Source: a bacterium
GTDB taxonomy: Bacteria; UBP15; UBA6099; JAJRTR01
Length of the DNA stretch: 45,783 nt
Assembly: GCA_024278215.1 (NCBI GenBank)
Contig: JAJRTR010000093.1
Coordinates: 1 to 45,783, forward strand
Direction of reading: 5' to 3'
The notes below the pieces were generated by a model. That model saw only the letters and a program-made list of their open reading frames with translations, was not told the origin of the DNA and searched no databases. Position 1 is the first letter of the stretch. Each line of letters begins with the position of its first letter. Shown here piece by piece: positions 22,713 through 30,613 of the stretch. Both the position numbers and the translations under genes were made by a program.

Positions 22713-23525
22713 TTAATTAAGATACTCGCGAAGCACTCTCCTCGCATCGTTTTTCCTGAGTTTGTTTATCGCGTTTTCCTCGATCTGCCTGATTCTTTCG
22801 GGCGAAAGATGGAAGACCTTTCCAACCTCGCGCAACGATCTCGTCTCACCGGAATTAAGGCCGAACCTCATTTCGACGATCCGCCGTTCCTTTTCGGAAA
22901 GCTTATCCATGGCATTATTGAGGTCTTCCCTGAGCTGGCCGGAAATGCTGTAGTCGTCCGGCCCCTCCGCGCCGCGGTCCTCAAGGACATCCATATAGTT
23001 GTTCGAGCCTTCGTCGTCGTCGGAAATCGGTGTGTCGAGAGAAACAGTGCCGGGAATAAGCGACAGGAGTTGCCTGACCATCATTTTGTCCATCTCTGCT
23101 GCCGCCGACACTTCATGCGGGGTCGGGTCGCGACCGAGCTTCCCCTTAAGACTTCTTGAGACCATCAACAGCTTTTTCAGATGAGAAGCATAGTTCGACG
23201 GCTTTTTTACCGTGTCGCCATGTTTAAGAATCGCATCATCTATCGCCTGCCGCACCCACCATGTCGCATAAGTGCTGAACCTGAATCCCCTCGAAGGGTC
23301 GAACTTTTCCGCTGCTGTTATCAGACCGATAATACCTTCCTGCACAAGGTCTTCGAATTCGATTCCACCATGCTCCGCCCTCTTCCTCGCAATGCTGATT
23401 ACGAGCGGCAGGTGGCTTTCAATAAACGCATTCCGGGACTCCATGTCACCCTTGCGGAATCCCTGTGCATAATCTTTTTTCTTGCTTTTCTTTCGTTTTC
23501 TAACTGCCGTCGCGCTGCCGGACAT
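22713..23525 (-). CDS. RNA polymerase sigma factor of the sigma-70 family (group 1/2-like)
   Basis: 270 aa. Region 2 is recognised by EGIIGLITAAEKFDPSRGFR followed by FSTYATWWVRQAI, the region 2.3/2.4 hallmark. Region 3 follows, and region 4.2 contains SLREVGKVFHLSPERIRQIE. It has no region 1.1 or large non-conserved insert, so it is more like a group 2 or sporulation/stress sigma factor than a housekeeping RpoD. A low-complexity basic N-terminus (RKRKKSKKKD) replaces region 1. Start: GGAGGT lies directly against an upstream GTG but six bases from the ATG at 23525, so I use the latter. The gene is not adjacent to an anti-sigma factor. It would redirect RNA polymerase to a gene set that cannot be read here. 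Confidence 0.95.
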   Translation of the reverse strand: MSGSATAVRKRKKSKKKDYAQGFRKGDMESRNAFIESHLPLVISIARKRAEHGGIEFEDLVQEGIIGLITAAEKFDPSRGFRFSTYATWWVRQAIDDAILKHGDTVKKPSNYASHLKKLLMVSRSLKGKLGRDPTPHEVSAAAEMDKMMVRQLLSLIPGTVSLDTPISDDDEGSNNYMDVLEDRGAEGPDDYSISGQLREDLNNAMDKLSEKERRIVEMRFGLNSGETRSLREVGKVFHLSPERIRQIEENAINKLRKNDARRVLREYLN

Positions 23526-23810
23526 AATCACACCTCCCTCTCCAAATGGTTCCTTTGTTCATTAGTTTAGACCGTTAAAGTCTCCGAAAGTTTCTTTTTT
23601 TCTCAAATAATGTGCCTGTTCATATATAAACAAACAAATTCATGACTCGATATGTTCCCGAATCCATATAAATGGGTGGCGAACTGTAACTTTATTATTT
23701 TTACAGGATTTTGAAAAAACGGCGAAAATGAAGAAATTTGCAGTCTGCGCTTAAAAACTGTGTGCGTTTGCATATAAACGGACTGAAGTACGAGTCTCTA
23801 TGAAAAGAGC

Positions 23811-24995
23811 TCATCTGCGCACGATCATGGTGACGGATTCAGCGCCGCCGAGGCAAAGCGACGCCTGGCCGAGCCCGACGTCGCGTTTCTGCATCTCATA
23901 GAGCAATGTTGTCAGCACACGCGCGCCGCTGCATCCGATGGGATGACCCAGTGCTACCGAACCGCCGTTCACATTTGTTATCTCTCTGCTGATCCCGAGT
24001 TCACGCAACACACATACCGTCGAGCCGGCGAATGCCTCGTTTATTTCATGCAGCTCGATATCCTTCAGCTCGACGCCGGACCTTGCCATCACTTTCGGGA
24101 TCGACTTTATGGGGGCAATGAGCACATACTTCAGTTCGATGCCGGAGGCGCCATAGCCGGCAACAGTCGCCATCGGCTCGACACCAATTTTCTCGGCTGT
24201 CTCGCGCGCCATGACACATACCGCCGACGCGCCGTACGCGATAATCGAAGCATTCCCGGCCGTTGCACAGCCGTCTTTTGTGAACGCGGGCCGCATCCCG
24301 GCGAGCACTTCGAGCGGTGTCGGCCTCGGGCCTTCGTCCTGATCGAAAATCGTAACTTTGCCTTTGCGGTCCATCACCTCGACCGGCACTATTTCGTCCT
24401 TGAACCTGCCTGTTTCGATGCTTCTCACCGCGCGCTCGTAGCTCATCGCGGCGAATTCATCCTGTTGCTCACGTGTAATATTGTAATCTTTGCTGATAAT
24501 GTCGTTGCTGGTGCCCATGTGGAAATCGTTGACGACATCCCACAGCCCGTCGTGCACCATGTGGTCCATAATCGGCGCGTTGCCCATGCGCGCGCCGCTT
24601 CGCGCTTTGTCGATGTAGTAGGGAGCGCGGCTCATGTTTTCCATGCCGCCGGCCACCACGATGTCGGCATCGCCCAGCCTGATCGCCTGTGTCGCGAGCA
24701 TCACGGCCTTGAGTCCGCCGCCGCACACTTTATTGATGGTAATACATCCGGTTTCCCATGGCAGGCCCACTTTTATCATCGCCAGCCGTGCCGGATTCTG
24801 GCCGCAGCCGCAGGGCAGCACCTGCCCCATTATCACTTCGTCGACTTTTTCTTTGTCGACTTTCGCGCGTTCTATCGCCTCGCCGATGACTGCCGCTCCA
24901 AGGTCCACCGCGGGCACCGAACTCAGCCCGCCGTTGAACGTACCCAGCGCCGTCCTGCACGCACTTACTATTACCGCGTCTCTCGCATCCTTCAT
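23811..24995 (-). CDS. Acetyl-CoA acetyltransferase (thiolase)
   Basis: 394 aa, the typical size of biosynthetic/degradative thiolase II. Catalytic residues are all present: nucleophile Cys91 (NKVCGGGLKAV), His351 (ALGHPIGCSGAR) and Cys381 (SLCLGGAES). It condenses two acetyl-CoA to acetoacetyl-CoA or cleaves 3-ketoacyl-CoA in the cytoplasm. The last motif reads CLGGAE where many thiolases have CIGGGQ, a tolerated difference. It lies downstream of a START-like protein and an acyl-CoA dehydrogenase on the same strand, so it probably takes part in short-chain acyl-CoA metabolism. A role in polyhydroxyalkanoate synthesis cannot be excluded, because phasin-like genes are encoded at 40.8 kb. Confidence 0.96.
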   Translation of the reverse strand: MKDARDAVIVSACRTALGTFNGGLSSVPAVDLGAAVIGEAIERAKVDKEKVDEVIMGQVLPCGCGQNPARLAMIKVGLPWETGCITINKVCGGGLKAVMLATQAIRLGDADIVVAGGMENMSRAPYYIDKARSGARMGNAPIMDHMVHDGLWDVVNDFHMGTSNDIISKDYNITREQQDEFAAMSYERAVRSIETGRFKDEIVPVEVMDRKGKVTIFDQDEGPRPTPLEVLAGMRPAFTKDGCATAGNASIIAYGASAVCVMARETAEKIGVEPMATVAGYGASGIELKYVLIAPIKSIPKVMARSGVELKDIELHEINEAFAGSTVCVLRELGISREITNVNGGSVALGHPIGCSGARVLTTLLYEMQKRDVGLGQASLCLGGAESVTMIVRR

Positions 24996-25060
24996 ATCAA
25001 CAAACCTCCAGCATCGACACTGTTTTTACAAGCGGCTCGAAGAACAAAGCCGGGCCGCGC

Positions 25061-25573
25061 TCAGCCCTTCTCTTCTTTCATTATGCCGATCATCTTCTGG
25101 ATGGTGTCGTTGTCTTTTTTCAGGTTTTTTTTGTAGGCGTCGAGAATAAACTGCTCGGCCAGCTTGCCGACGAAAGGCATCTTCACCTTCACTTCGAGCA
25201 CTATCTCGCGTTTGGTCTTCTTCTCGCCGTCTTCCTCGAAGTCGGTATACTTCGACCACCCTTTACATGTGAAGGCACTGGTTTTGAACTTGGGTTTGAT
25301 GTCCCATTCATGTGTGCCGGCTTTCATGTCGTAAACCGAATGGTCGATACATTTGAGCATGTCGGGTTTCAGTACGGCCTGTAGCGCTTTCGGCACACTT
25401 GATGCGAGTTCGATCTCACGCTTCGAGTGTATTTTGTCGCCTTCTTCCCTGCGTTCGATTTCGACATGCTTCTGCATTTCCGGGAATTGTTCCGGGTTCT
25501 CGAATCGTTTTTCACGGGCTTCCCATACCATGTCCGTTGGGCCGTTGAAGATATATTTTGCTTTCATTTTCAT
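25061..25573 (-). CDS. START/SRPBCC-like protein (DUF2505-type)
   Basis: 170 aa without signal peptide. It begins MKMKAKYIFNGP, and its pattern of long beta-strands (KIHSKREIELASSV, THEWDIKPKF, REIVLEVKVKM) ending in an amphipathic helix (LAEQFILDAYKKNLKKDN) fits a helix-grip/START-like fold similar to DUF2505. Such proteins bind small hydrophobic ligands. An SD-like GGGAGGAA precedes the ATG with a good gap. It lies between thiolase and acyl-CoA dehydrogenase genes, so a hydrophobic or CoA-linked ligand is a reasonable inference. Fold assignment is by eye and needs a profile search. Confidence 0.6.
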   Translation of the reverse strand: MKMKAKYIFNGPTDMVWEAREKRFENPEQFPEMQKHVEIERREEGDKIHSKREIELASSVPKALQAVLKPDMLKCIDHSVYDMKAGTHEWDIKPKFKTSAFTCKGWSKYTDFEEDGEKKTKREIVLEVKVKMPFVGKLAEQFILDAYKKNLKKDNDTIQKMIGIMKEEKG

Positions 25574-25771
25574 GTCGTATTTTTCCTCCCGGGAATCTGT
25601 TTTACATCTGTCAAATTACAATAAACATTATGCGAAAAGCCGGTTAAAGTCAAGAGACAAAAGCACTGCCGTGGATGTCCTTCTCGCCGTGTCATCCTGT
25701 CTTTTTAAAGTGCGGCTAATAATGTTGTCGCAGAATATGGGTTATGTTCCTGTTAAGCAATTATGGCAACA

Positions 25772-26908
25772 TTATTTCAACGCATTGTTTGCGATGACTA
25801 TTCTCTGGACTTCCGAAGTGCCTTCGTAGATAGTGGTGACGCGCGCGTCGCGATAGAGGCGTTCGACTTTGAAATCTTTGGTGTAGCCATAGCCGCCGTG
25901 TATCTGGAGAGCGTCGTAGCATATACGGACGGCAGCCTCGGAGGAGAAGAGCTTCGATATGGATGCCTGGCGCGTGAAGGATTCGCCGCGATCTTTGGCC
26001 ATAGCGGCGGAAAGTGCCAGCAGGTGCGCCGCCTCGATGTCGCGCGCCGCGTCGGCGATCATCCATTGTATCGCCTGGTTGCGCACGAGAGCACGCCCGA
26101 ACTGTTTGCGCATGCTGCCGTATTTTATCGCCTCGTCGAAAGCGGCGCGGGCGATGCCGATGGCCTGTGACGAAATGCCTATGCGCCCGCTGTCCAGCGC
26201 TGTCATGGCGATCTTGAAGCCTTCGCCTTCGCCGCCGAGCATGTTCTCCGCAGGCACCGCGCAATCGTCGAATACGAGGCTGACTGTGCTCGATGCGCGA
26301 ACGCCCATCTTTTTCTCTTCCGGCCCGATCTCGAAGCCGGGTGTGCCGCGTTCGACGATAAACGCGCTCATCCCCCTGTGCCGCGGCTTGTCGCCAAGTC
26401 GCGCTATCACTATGAAAGTACCCGCATGGCCGCCGTTTGTTATGAAAACTTTACTGCCGTTTATAATATATTTGTTGCCTTTAAGCACTGCGCGAGTGCT
26501 CACGCTCGCCGCGTCGGAACCGGCTTCCGGCTCGGTAATGGCGAATGAGCCGAGTGTCTCGCCGGACGCCAGCGGTATGAGATATTTCTCTTTCTGCTCT
26601 TCAGTGCCGTACTCGAGCAGCGGGCCGCAGACAAGGTTGTTCACCGACATCGTCACAGCCGTCGCGGCGCATGCGTAAGCTATCTCCTGGAGCGCAAGCA
26701 CATAACTTACCGCCGTCGTGCCACCGCCGCCGTACTCTGCCGGCACCATCATTCCCATCAGCCCCAGGCCGCCCATCTTGTCGATGATAGCGGTCGGAAA
26801 TCGCGACTCGACATCGTTCCTCGCCGCCACGGGCTCGATCTCTTTGCGCGCGAACTCACGCACCATCAACTGCACCATGTGCTGTTCTTCTGTTAATGGA
26901 AACGACAT
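25772..26908 (-). CDS. Acyl-CoA dehydrogenase, short-chain type
   Basis: About 378 aa, an FAD enzyme that oxidises an acyl-CoA to the enoyl-CoA and passes electrons to an electron-transfer flavoprotein. The family signatures FAITEPEAGSDAAS (flavin-binding) and the C-terminal QIHGGYGYTKDFKVERLYRD are present. The catalytic base is Glu365 (numbered from the upstream GTG) in TTIYEGTSEVQR, the position used by short- and medium-chain enzymes. I start at the ATG at 26908, which has GAGGTG six bases upstream, and not at the GTG three codons earlier. No etfAB lies in the window. It is part of the acyl-CoA block with thiolase. Confidence 0.95.
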   Translation of the reverse strand: MSFPLTEEQHMVQLMVREFARKEIEPVAARNDVESRFPTAIIDKMGGLGLMGMMVPAEYGGGGTTAVSYVLALQEIAYACAATAVTMSVNNLVCGPLLEYGTEEQKEKYLIPLASGETLGSFAITEPEAGSDAASVSTRAVLKGNKYIINGSKVFITNGGHAGTFIVIARLGDKPRHRGMSAFIVERGTPGFEIGPEEKKMGVRASSTVSLVFDDCAVPAENMLGGEGEGFKIAMTALDSGRIGISSQAIGIARAAFDEAIKYGSMRKQFGRALVRNQAIQWMIADAARDIEAAHLLALSAAMAKDRGESFTRQASISKLFSSEAAVRICYDALQIHGGYGYTKDFKVERLYRDARVTTIYEGTSEVQRIVIANNALK

Positions 26909-26976
26909 CTGCTTCACCTCATTTGTGTCCGGTGCCGGCTTCTGAGTCGTGGAACGAGCTTCCGGTCAAACCCGCA

Positions 26977-27528
26977 TCACGGTGTATACACGACAACAAT
27001 CAGTTCTGTTTTCTTTCTGCCGGGATTGCGAAGTGTGTGCGGCAGGTTGGAATCGAAATGTATGGATTTACCCTTTTTCAGATCGTGCGAGTTCCTGCCG
27101 ACCTTTATTTCGAGTCGCCCCTCGAGCACATAAATAAATTCTTCACCCCTGTGTTTGTATTCCACTTTTTCGTGCTCTTCGCCGGGATCAATAGTTACGT
27201 TGAACGCCTTCATGTATTTATGTTCAGCGTCAGGAGTGAGCACCTTGTAGGAGTATGCTTTTTCTCGCTTTTTGAAGCTCTCCGCTTTTTTCTTGCGCGA
27301 TGTTTTTTCTTCGGCGGACAAAAATGTACCGGCGTCCACCACGAGAGCGCTGGATATCTTGATTATGTCCGACACAGGCGGCATCACATCGCCGCTCTCG
27401 ACTTTTTCGAGATAGTCGACAGCACAACCGCTCTTTTCCGAAAGTTGCTCGATGGTGATTTTATTTTTCTTTCGCAGCCTCTTCATCTTTGCCGCGAAAC
27501 CCGCTTCTTTTTTCTTTTTTGCAGTCAT
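26977..27528 (-). CDS. XRE-type regulator with C-terminal cupin domain
   Basis: 183 aa. The N-terminus has a basic tail, then a helix-turn-helix of XRE type (KNKITIEQLSEKSGCAVDYL, about residues 20-39). The C-terminal part is a cupin with HRGEEFIYVLEGRLEIKVG (about 126-144) and SNLPHTLRNPG, the two cupin motifs that form a beta-barrel ligand pocket. Such XRE-cupin proteins repress catabolic genes until a small ligand binds. It is transcribed leftward, directly upstream of the acyl-CoA dehydrogenase gene, so it may regulate that block. The ligand is unknown. The gene has a GGGAAA-type ribosome site six bases before its ATG. Confidence 0.93.
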   Translation of the reverse strand: MTAKKKKEAGFAAKMKRLRKKNKITIEQLSEKSGCAVDYLEKVESGDVMPPVSDIIKISSALVVDAGTFLSAEEKTSRKKKAESFKKREKAYSYKVLTPDAEHKYMKAFNVTIDPGEEHEKVEYKHRGEEFIYVLEGRLEIKVGRNSHDLKKGKSIHFDSNLPHTLRNPGRKKTELIVVVYTP

Positions 27529-27775
27529 ATCATTTCCCTGCCCGTTCCGTGATTCGTATATTTTACATCCATAAAGTTGATAATTCGAGAAAATATTTCA
27601 AATATGCGCCCGGCTCGATAATGTGTGGGATAACATGTTGCCGTGAAGAAGATAGCGGTAACCGCGGGAGCGACCGGTCTGTACGTTCCCGCCGGGGACG
27701 GTGGAAACACGATGAAGAATGTGGCGGAAGGAGCGTTGAGGTAATATATGCGGTAACGGTCGCGGTCGGGCGCGA

Positions 27776-28483
27776 CTACCAGGCCCGTTTCTTCCTGTCG
27801 TAGAAGAAACAACCCGTGGCGCCGCCGTCGCGCATTGTGGCCAGCCACACGGCAGTATCCGCCGCCTCTTCGACAGTGCGGGAAGCTTTGGGACCGCCGA
27901 TGTCCGTCTTTGTCCAACCCGGACACATCGCGTTCACAAGCACATTTTTCCCGGCGGTCTCTTCGGCGATTATTCTTGTCACTGCGTTGAGCGCGGCTTT
28001 TGAAATCTTGTAGCCGGGCAGACGGCCTTCCATCGTGGAAAGTCTTCCAAGACGGCTGGAGATGTTAACGACGCGGCCATATTTATTCTTTATCATCATC
28101 GGTACGAAAGCACGGCACATTCGCAACGGGCCGTAGGTATTCGTCTGCACGATCCTTTCAATCTCCTCGATGTCCGCGCCGAGCCCCGTTGTTCCCTTGT
28201 CCGTAATACCTGCGTTGTTGATCAGAATATCCAGCCTGCCATGTTCTTTCTTGATATAGTCGCGGCATTTGTCGACACTCTTCTGGTCCGTTACATCGAG
28301 TTGATGGAACAGAACATTACTATATTCGTTTGTCAATTCTTCGTAAGTATTGATCGCCCTGCTTTCGTCACGTGCCGTGAGATACACACTGATCCCTTTC
28401 GCGGCAAGCTGCCTGACTATCTCTTTTCCTATACCCTTGTTGGCTCCCGTAACAAGCGCTATCTTTTCTTTGCCTTTTTTCAT
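27776..28483 (-). CDS. Short-chain dehydrogenase/reductase
   Basis: 235 aa. The nucleotide-binding motif TGANKGIG is at residues about 11-18; INNAGIT is the family NNAG motif; the YKISK triad lies after a NISSRLGR serine stretch. The pattern near the catalytic Tyr and the N-terminus resembles plant-type carbonyl-reductase-like SDRs, not PhaB specifically, so the substrate is open. The open frame runs about 137 codons further upstream, through repeat copy 4, but GGAG (28491-28494) seven bases before the ATG at 28483 and the start of the Rossmann fold mark this start. The enzyme is NAD(P)-dependent and cytoplasmic. The 247-bp gap downstream to the XRE/cupin gene holds no supported gene. Confidence 0.92.
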   Translation of the reverse strand: MKKGKEKIALVTGANKGIGKEIVRQLAAKGISVYLTARDESRAINTYEELTNEYSNVLFHQLDVTDQKSVDKCRDYIKKEHGRLDILINNAGITDKGTTGLGADIEEIERIVQTNTYGPLRMCRAFVPMMIKNKYGRVVNISSRLGRLSTMEGRLPGYKISKAALNAVTRIIAEETAGKNVLVNAMCPGWTKTDIGGPKASRTVEEAADTAVWLATMRDGGATGCFFYDRKKRAW

Positions 28484-28695
28484 GCTTTTACTCCAAAATG
28501 TTTTCTTGTGCATCCAATATAATATTATGCACATCCTTCTAATATATACAATAATAAGCGGAATAAGTTGATTATTGTTCCCAATCGTGTTAATAAAGCA
28601 GAATGGTAAAGAATTCTGATAAAATCCTTTTCCGTTACGGCTATGCGGCGTTCTGTTCTTTCTGTAGGAACGCACAAGTTTATTATGTTTCAAGA

Positions 28696-28874
28696 GAGCC
28701 AATTGCAAAATTCTGATTCGGCTGCGGTCGGCTGCAATTGTCCATAGCTGCGTTGTCGGCGCAAAATCATCCTCAACGTACTCCACGAGTACGCCTGCGG
28801 GGATTTCGCATCTCCGCCTTGCTTCTGAATAATTTCGTTCGACCTCGCTCCGAACATTATTTTGCAATTGGCTC
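28696..28874 (-). repeat. 178-bp palindromic interspersed repeat (MITE-like), copy 4, flanked by AAGA duplication
   Basis: Complete copy, 179 bp, with both 17-bp termini intact. AAGA flanks the element on both sides (28692-28695 and 28875-28878). It is the most diverged in its middle (CTTCTGAATAATTTCGTTCG), yet the central hairpin is kept. It lies between the divergent SDR and ABC ATPase genes, and a likely ABC promoter begins 9 bp past its right end. The SDR-frame reading stays open across the element but has no start signal. The rest of 28484-28922 holds no gene. Confidence 0.92.
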
Positions 28875-28883
28875 AAGATAAGT

Positions 28884-28912
28884 TTGACTTGCACAATTGT
28901 ATTCCATAGTAT
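28884..28912 (+). promoter_or_regulatory. Sigma-70-type promoter for the ABC transporter genes, almost leaderless
   Basis: TTGACT (28884-28889), a 17-bp spacer and TAGTAT (28907-28912) lie between repeat copy 4 and the ATPase ATG at 28923. A start site 6-8 bases after the -10 would be only a few bases from the ATG. No ribosome site precedes that ATG, so leaderless translation is possible. Confidence 0.5.
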
Positions 28913-28922
28913 TTCTTAAAAG

Positions 28923-29660
28923 ATGATAACCGCGGAAAATCTCAGCAAAGTATTTGTAGCCGGCGGACTGAATCCGTTCGGGAAACCGGCCCGAACAACG
29001 GCTCTCGACGATGTCACGTTTGAAATCGGCAGTGGAGAGACGGTGGCTCTTGTCGGACGCAACGGCTCGGGCAAAACAACTTTGCTGAAAATTCTTTCCA
29101 CGCTCATTCTGCCCGACGGCGGAAACGCGACTGTCGGCGGGCTGGACGTTGCCGGATCACCACGGAAAGTGAGAGAGATCATCGGTGTCGTCAACAGCGA
29201 CGAAAGGAGTTTCTACTGGCGGCTTACAGGAGCCGAAAACCTGTATCTGTTCGGCGCGCTGTACGACATCCCGCGCCGTGAGCTGCGAGGACGGGTCGTC
29301 GAGTCGTTGCGGCGATACGGACTTGCGGAACAAACGAATGTCCAGGTGCAGGCGTATTCGGCAGGAATGAAACAGCGGCTTTCGCTCGCTCGCGGCCTGT
29401 TGCACAAACCGTCCGTTCTGCTGATGGACGAACCAGGCAGGAGCGCCGACCCGGTATTCCGGGAAGAATTTTTCGAAAAGCTGCAAAACAGGGAGTTCAA
29501 TGAAGACGGGCGAACAGTCTTTTTCGCGACCCACAGTCTGCCGGAAGCGGTAGACGCTTCGGACAGGGTGCTGATGCTCGATCGTGGCCGGATTGTATTT
29601 TTCGACAGGCCGGGTTCGGTCGGCGCATTGAAAAGGATGATGTCGCGCGGCGACGCATGA
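28923..29660 (+). CDS. ABC transporter ATP-binding protein
   Basis: 245 aa. Walker A is GRNGSGKTT (about residues 46-54). The signature motif reads YSAGMKQRLSLARGLL, with YSAGM in place of the more common LSGGQ, a form seen in NatA/DrrA-type exporters. Walker B is VLLMDEP, the H-loop is ATHS, and the D-loop position reads GRSADP. It is paired with the ABC-2 permease four bases downstream, so the two probably form an export system of the ABC-2 family whose substrate cannot be read from sequence. The start ATG is chosen because the MITAENLSKVF opening is normal for this fold. Confidence 0.95.
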   Translation: MITAENLSKVFVAGGLNPFGKPARTTALDDVTFEIGSGETVALVGRNGSGKTTLLKILSTLILPDGGNATVGGLDVAGSPRKVREIIGVVNSDERSFYWRLTGAENLYLFGALYDIPRRELRGRVVESLRRYGLAEQTNVQVQAYSAGMKQRLSLARGLLHKPSVLLMDEPGRSADPVFREEFFEKLQNREFNEDGRTVFFATHSLPEAVDASDRVLMLDRGRIVFFDRPGSVGALKRMMSRGDA

Positions 29661-29664
29661 TTCC

Positions 29665-30480
29665 ATGATAACGACCTTTTGGAAAACAGGCATACTATTG
29701 AGGAAAATATTCCTCGAAGAGATCAGCTACAGGCTGAACTTCGTCATGGAAATCGGCACGATATTTTTCTATACAAGCGTGTTCTTCTTCATTGCAAAAA
29801 TCATCCCGTCATCCGGCGCGTTGTATCTCGATGATTACGGCGGCGACTACTTTTCTTTCGTGCTGATCGGACTCGCCTTCTCCGGCTTCATGAATGTCTG
29901 CCTCAGCACTTTTTCGACAACACTGCGCAACGAACAGATGACGGGCACTCTCGAAGCGCTGCTCACTACACCGACACCTGTCGGGGTGATACTATTCGCG
30001 CGTCTGCTCTGGAACTTCTTCTACGGCAGTGTCAACATCATAATCTATTTCATATTCGGCATCCTGCTGATGAGCGCGAACTACGGCGGCGCAAACCTGG
30101 CGGCCGTCCCGCTGATATTGCTGCTGTCACTTGTTTCTTTCAGTGCGATGGGGCTGATCTCGGCCTCGTTCATTCTTGTCTTCAAGCGCGGCGATCCGCT
30201 GAATATATTTCTCGGTTTCGCAACTGCTGTCGTGGGGGGAGTATACTTCCCTGTGGCGGCGCTTCCGAACACTTTGCGCGCTGTGTCGGCATATATTCCT
30301 CTTACGTATACACTGCGCCTGATGCGCGACGCCTGCATCCGGGGCGCCGGGATAAGTGAAATGAAGAGTGATATTCTGGTGCTCTCGATGATAACGGCGG
30401 TACTGCTTCCGCTGGGTATATTCTGCTTCGCCGCCGCTCTGAGACGCACCCGCCGCGACGGTTCGCTTTCTCATTATTGA
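29665..30480 (+). CDS. ABC-2 type permease
   Basis: 271 aa with about six hydrophobic helices (residues about 22-42, 60-80, 105-135, 143-170, 176-196 and 235-258). It contains the ABC-2 pattern around LRNEQMTGTLEALLTTPTP, where a conserved E-x-G-TLE segment couples to the ATPase. The gene starts 4 bp after the ATPase stop codon, so the two are coupled. It is an inner-membrane exporter subunit, probably for a lipid, polysaccharide or drug-like compound; the family does not decide. A GCCCGCAT hairpin (30488-30512) follows the stop codon by 7 bp. Confidence 0.93.
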   Translation: MITTFWKTGILLRKIFLEEISYRLNFVMEIGTIFFYTSVFFFIAKIIPSSGALYLDDYGGDYFSFVLIGLAFSGFMNVCLSTFSTTLRNEQMTGTLEALLTTPTPVGVILFARLLWNFFYGSVNIIIYFIFGILLMSANYGGANLAAVPLILLLSLVSFSAMGLISASFILVFKRGDPLNIFLGFATAVVGGVYFPVAALPNTLRAVSAYIPLTYTLRLMRDACIRGAGISEMKSDILVLSMITAVLLPLGIFCFAAALRRTRRDGSLSHY

Positions 30481-30487
30481 GTCGTCG

Positions 30488-30512
30488 GCCCGCATTGGTG
30501 AAATATGCGGGC
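30488..30512. terminator. Hairpin after the ABC permease, shared 20-bp repeat
   Basis: Perfect 8-bp stem GCCCGCAT / ATGCGGGC with a 9-nt loop (TGGTGAAAT). It lies 7 bp after the permease stop codon. There is no U-tract, so termination is only possible. Twenty bases of it (30489-30508) recur at 31762-31781. Confidence 0.45.
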
Positions 30513-30613
30513 TGATTTCAATACCGTTTACTTTAGCAACAATGATGCGCAACAAAGCCTGTATTTATCGCGAATATTGATACCCATATCCTCTTAAGCG
30601 AACGGTATTGGGG

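Noticed and set aside
27643-27744. 33-codon ORF (GTG start) on the plus strand between the SDR and XRE/cupin genes
   Set aside because: It reads protein-like (KKIAVTAGATGLYVPAGDGG) but has no ribosome site and no promoter, and matches nothing known; possibly a gene remnant. Not supportable as a gene.
23811-28483. Polyhydroxyalkanoate synthesis operon (thiolase + SDR + phasins)
   Set aside because: No PHA synthase is present, the SDR is closer to carbonyl reductases than to PhaB, and the phasin-like genes are 12 kb away.
27776-28894. SDR beginning 137 codons further upstream, through repeat copy 4
   Set aside because: The extension is repeat sequence without family similarity. GGAG seven bases before the ATG at 28483, where the Rossmann fold begins, marks the start.
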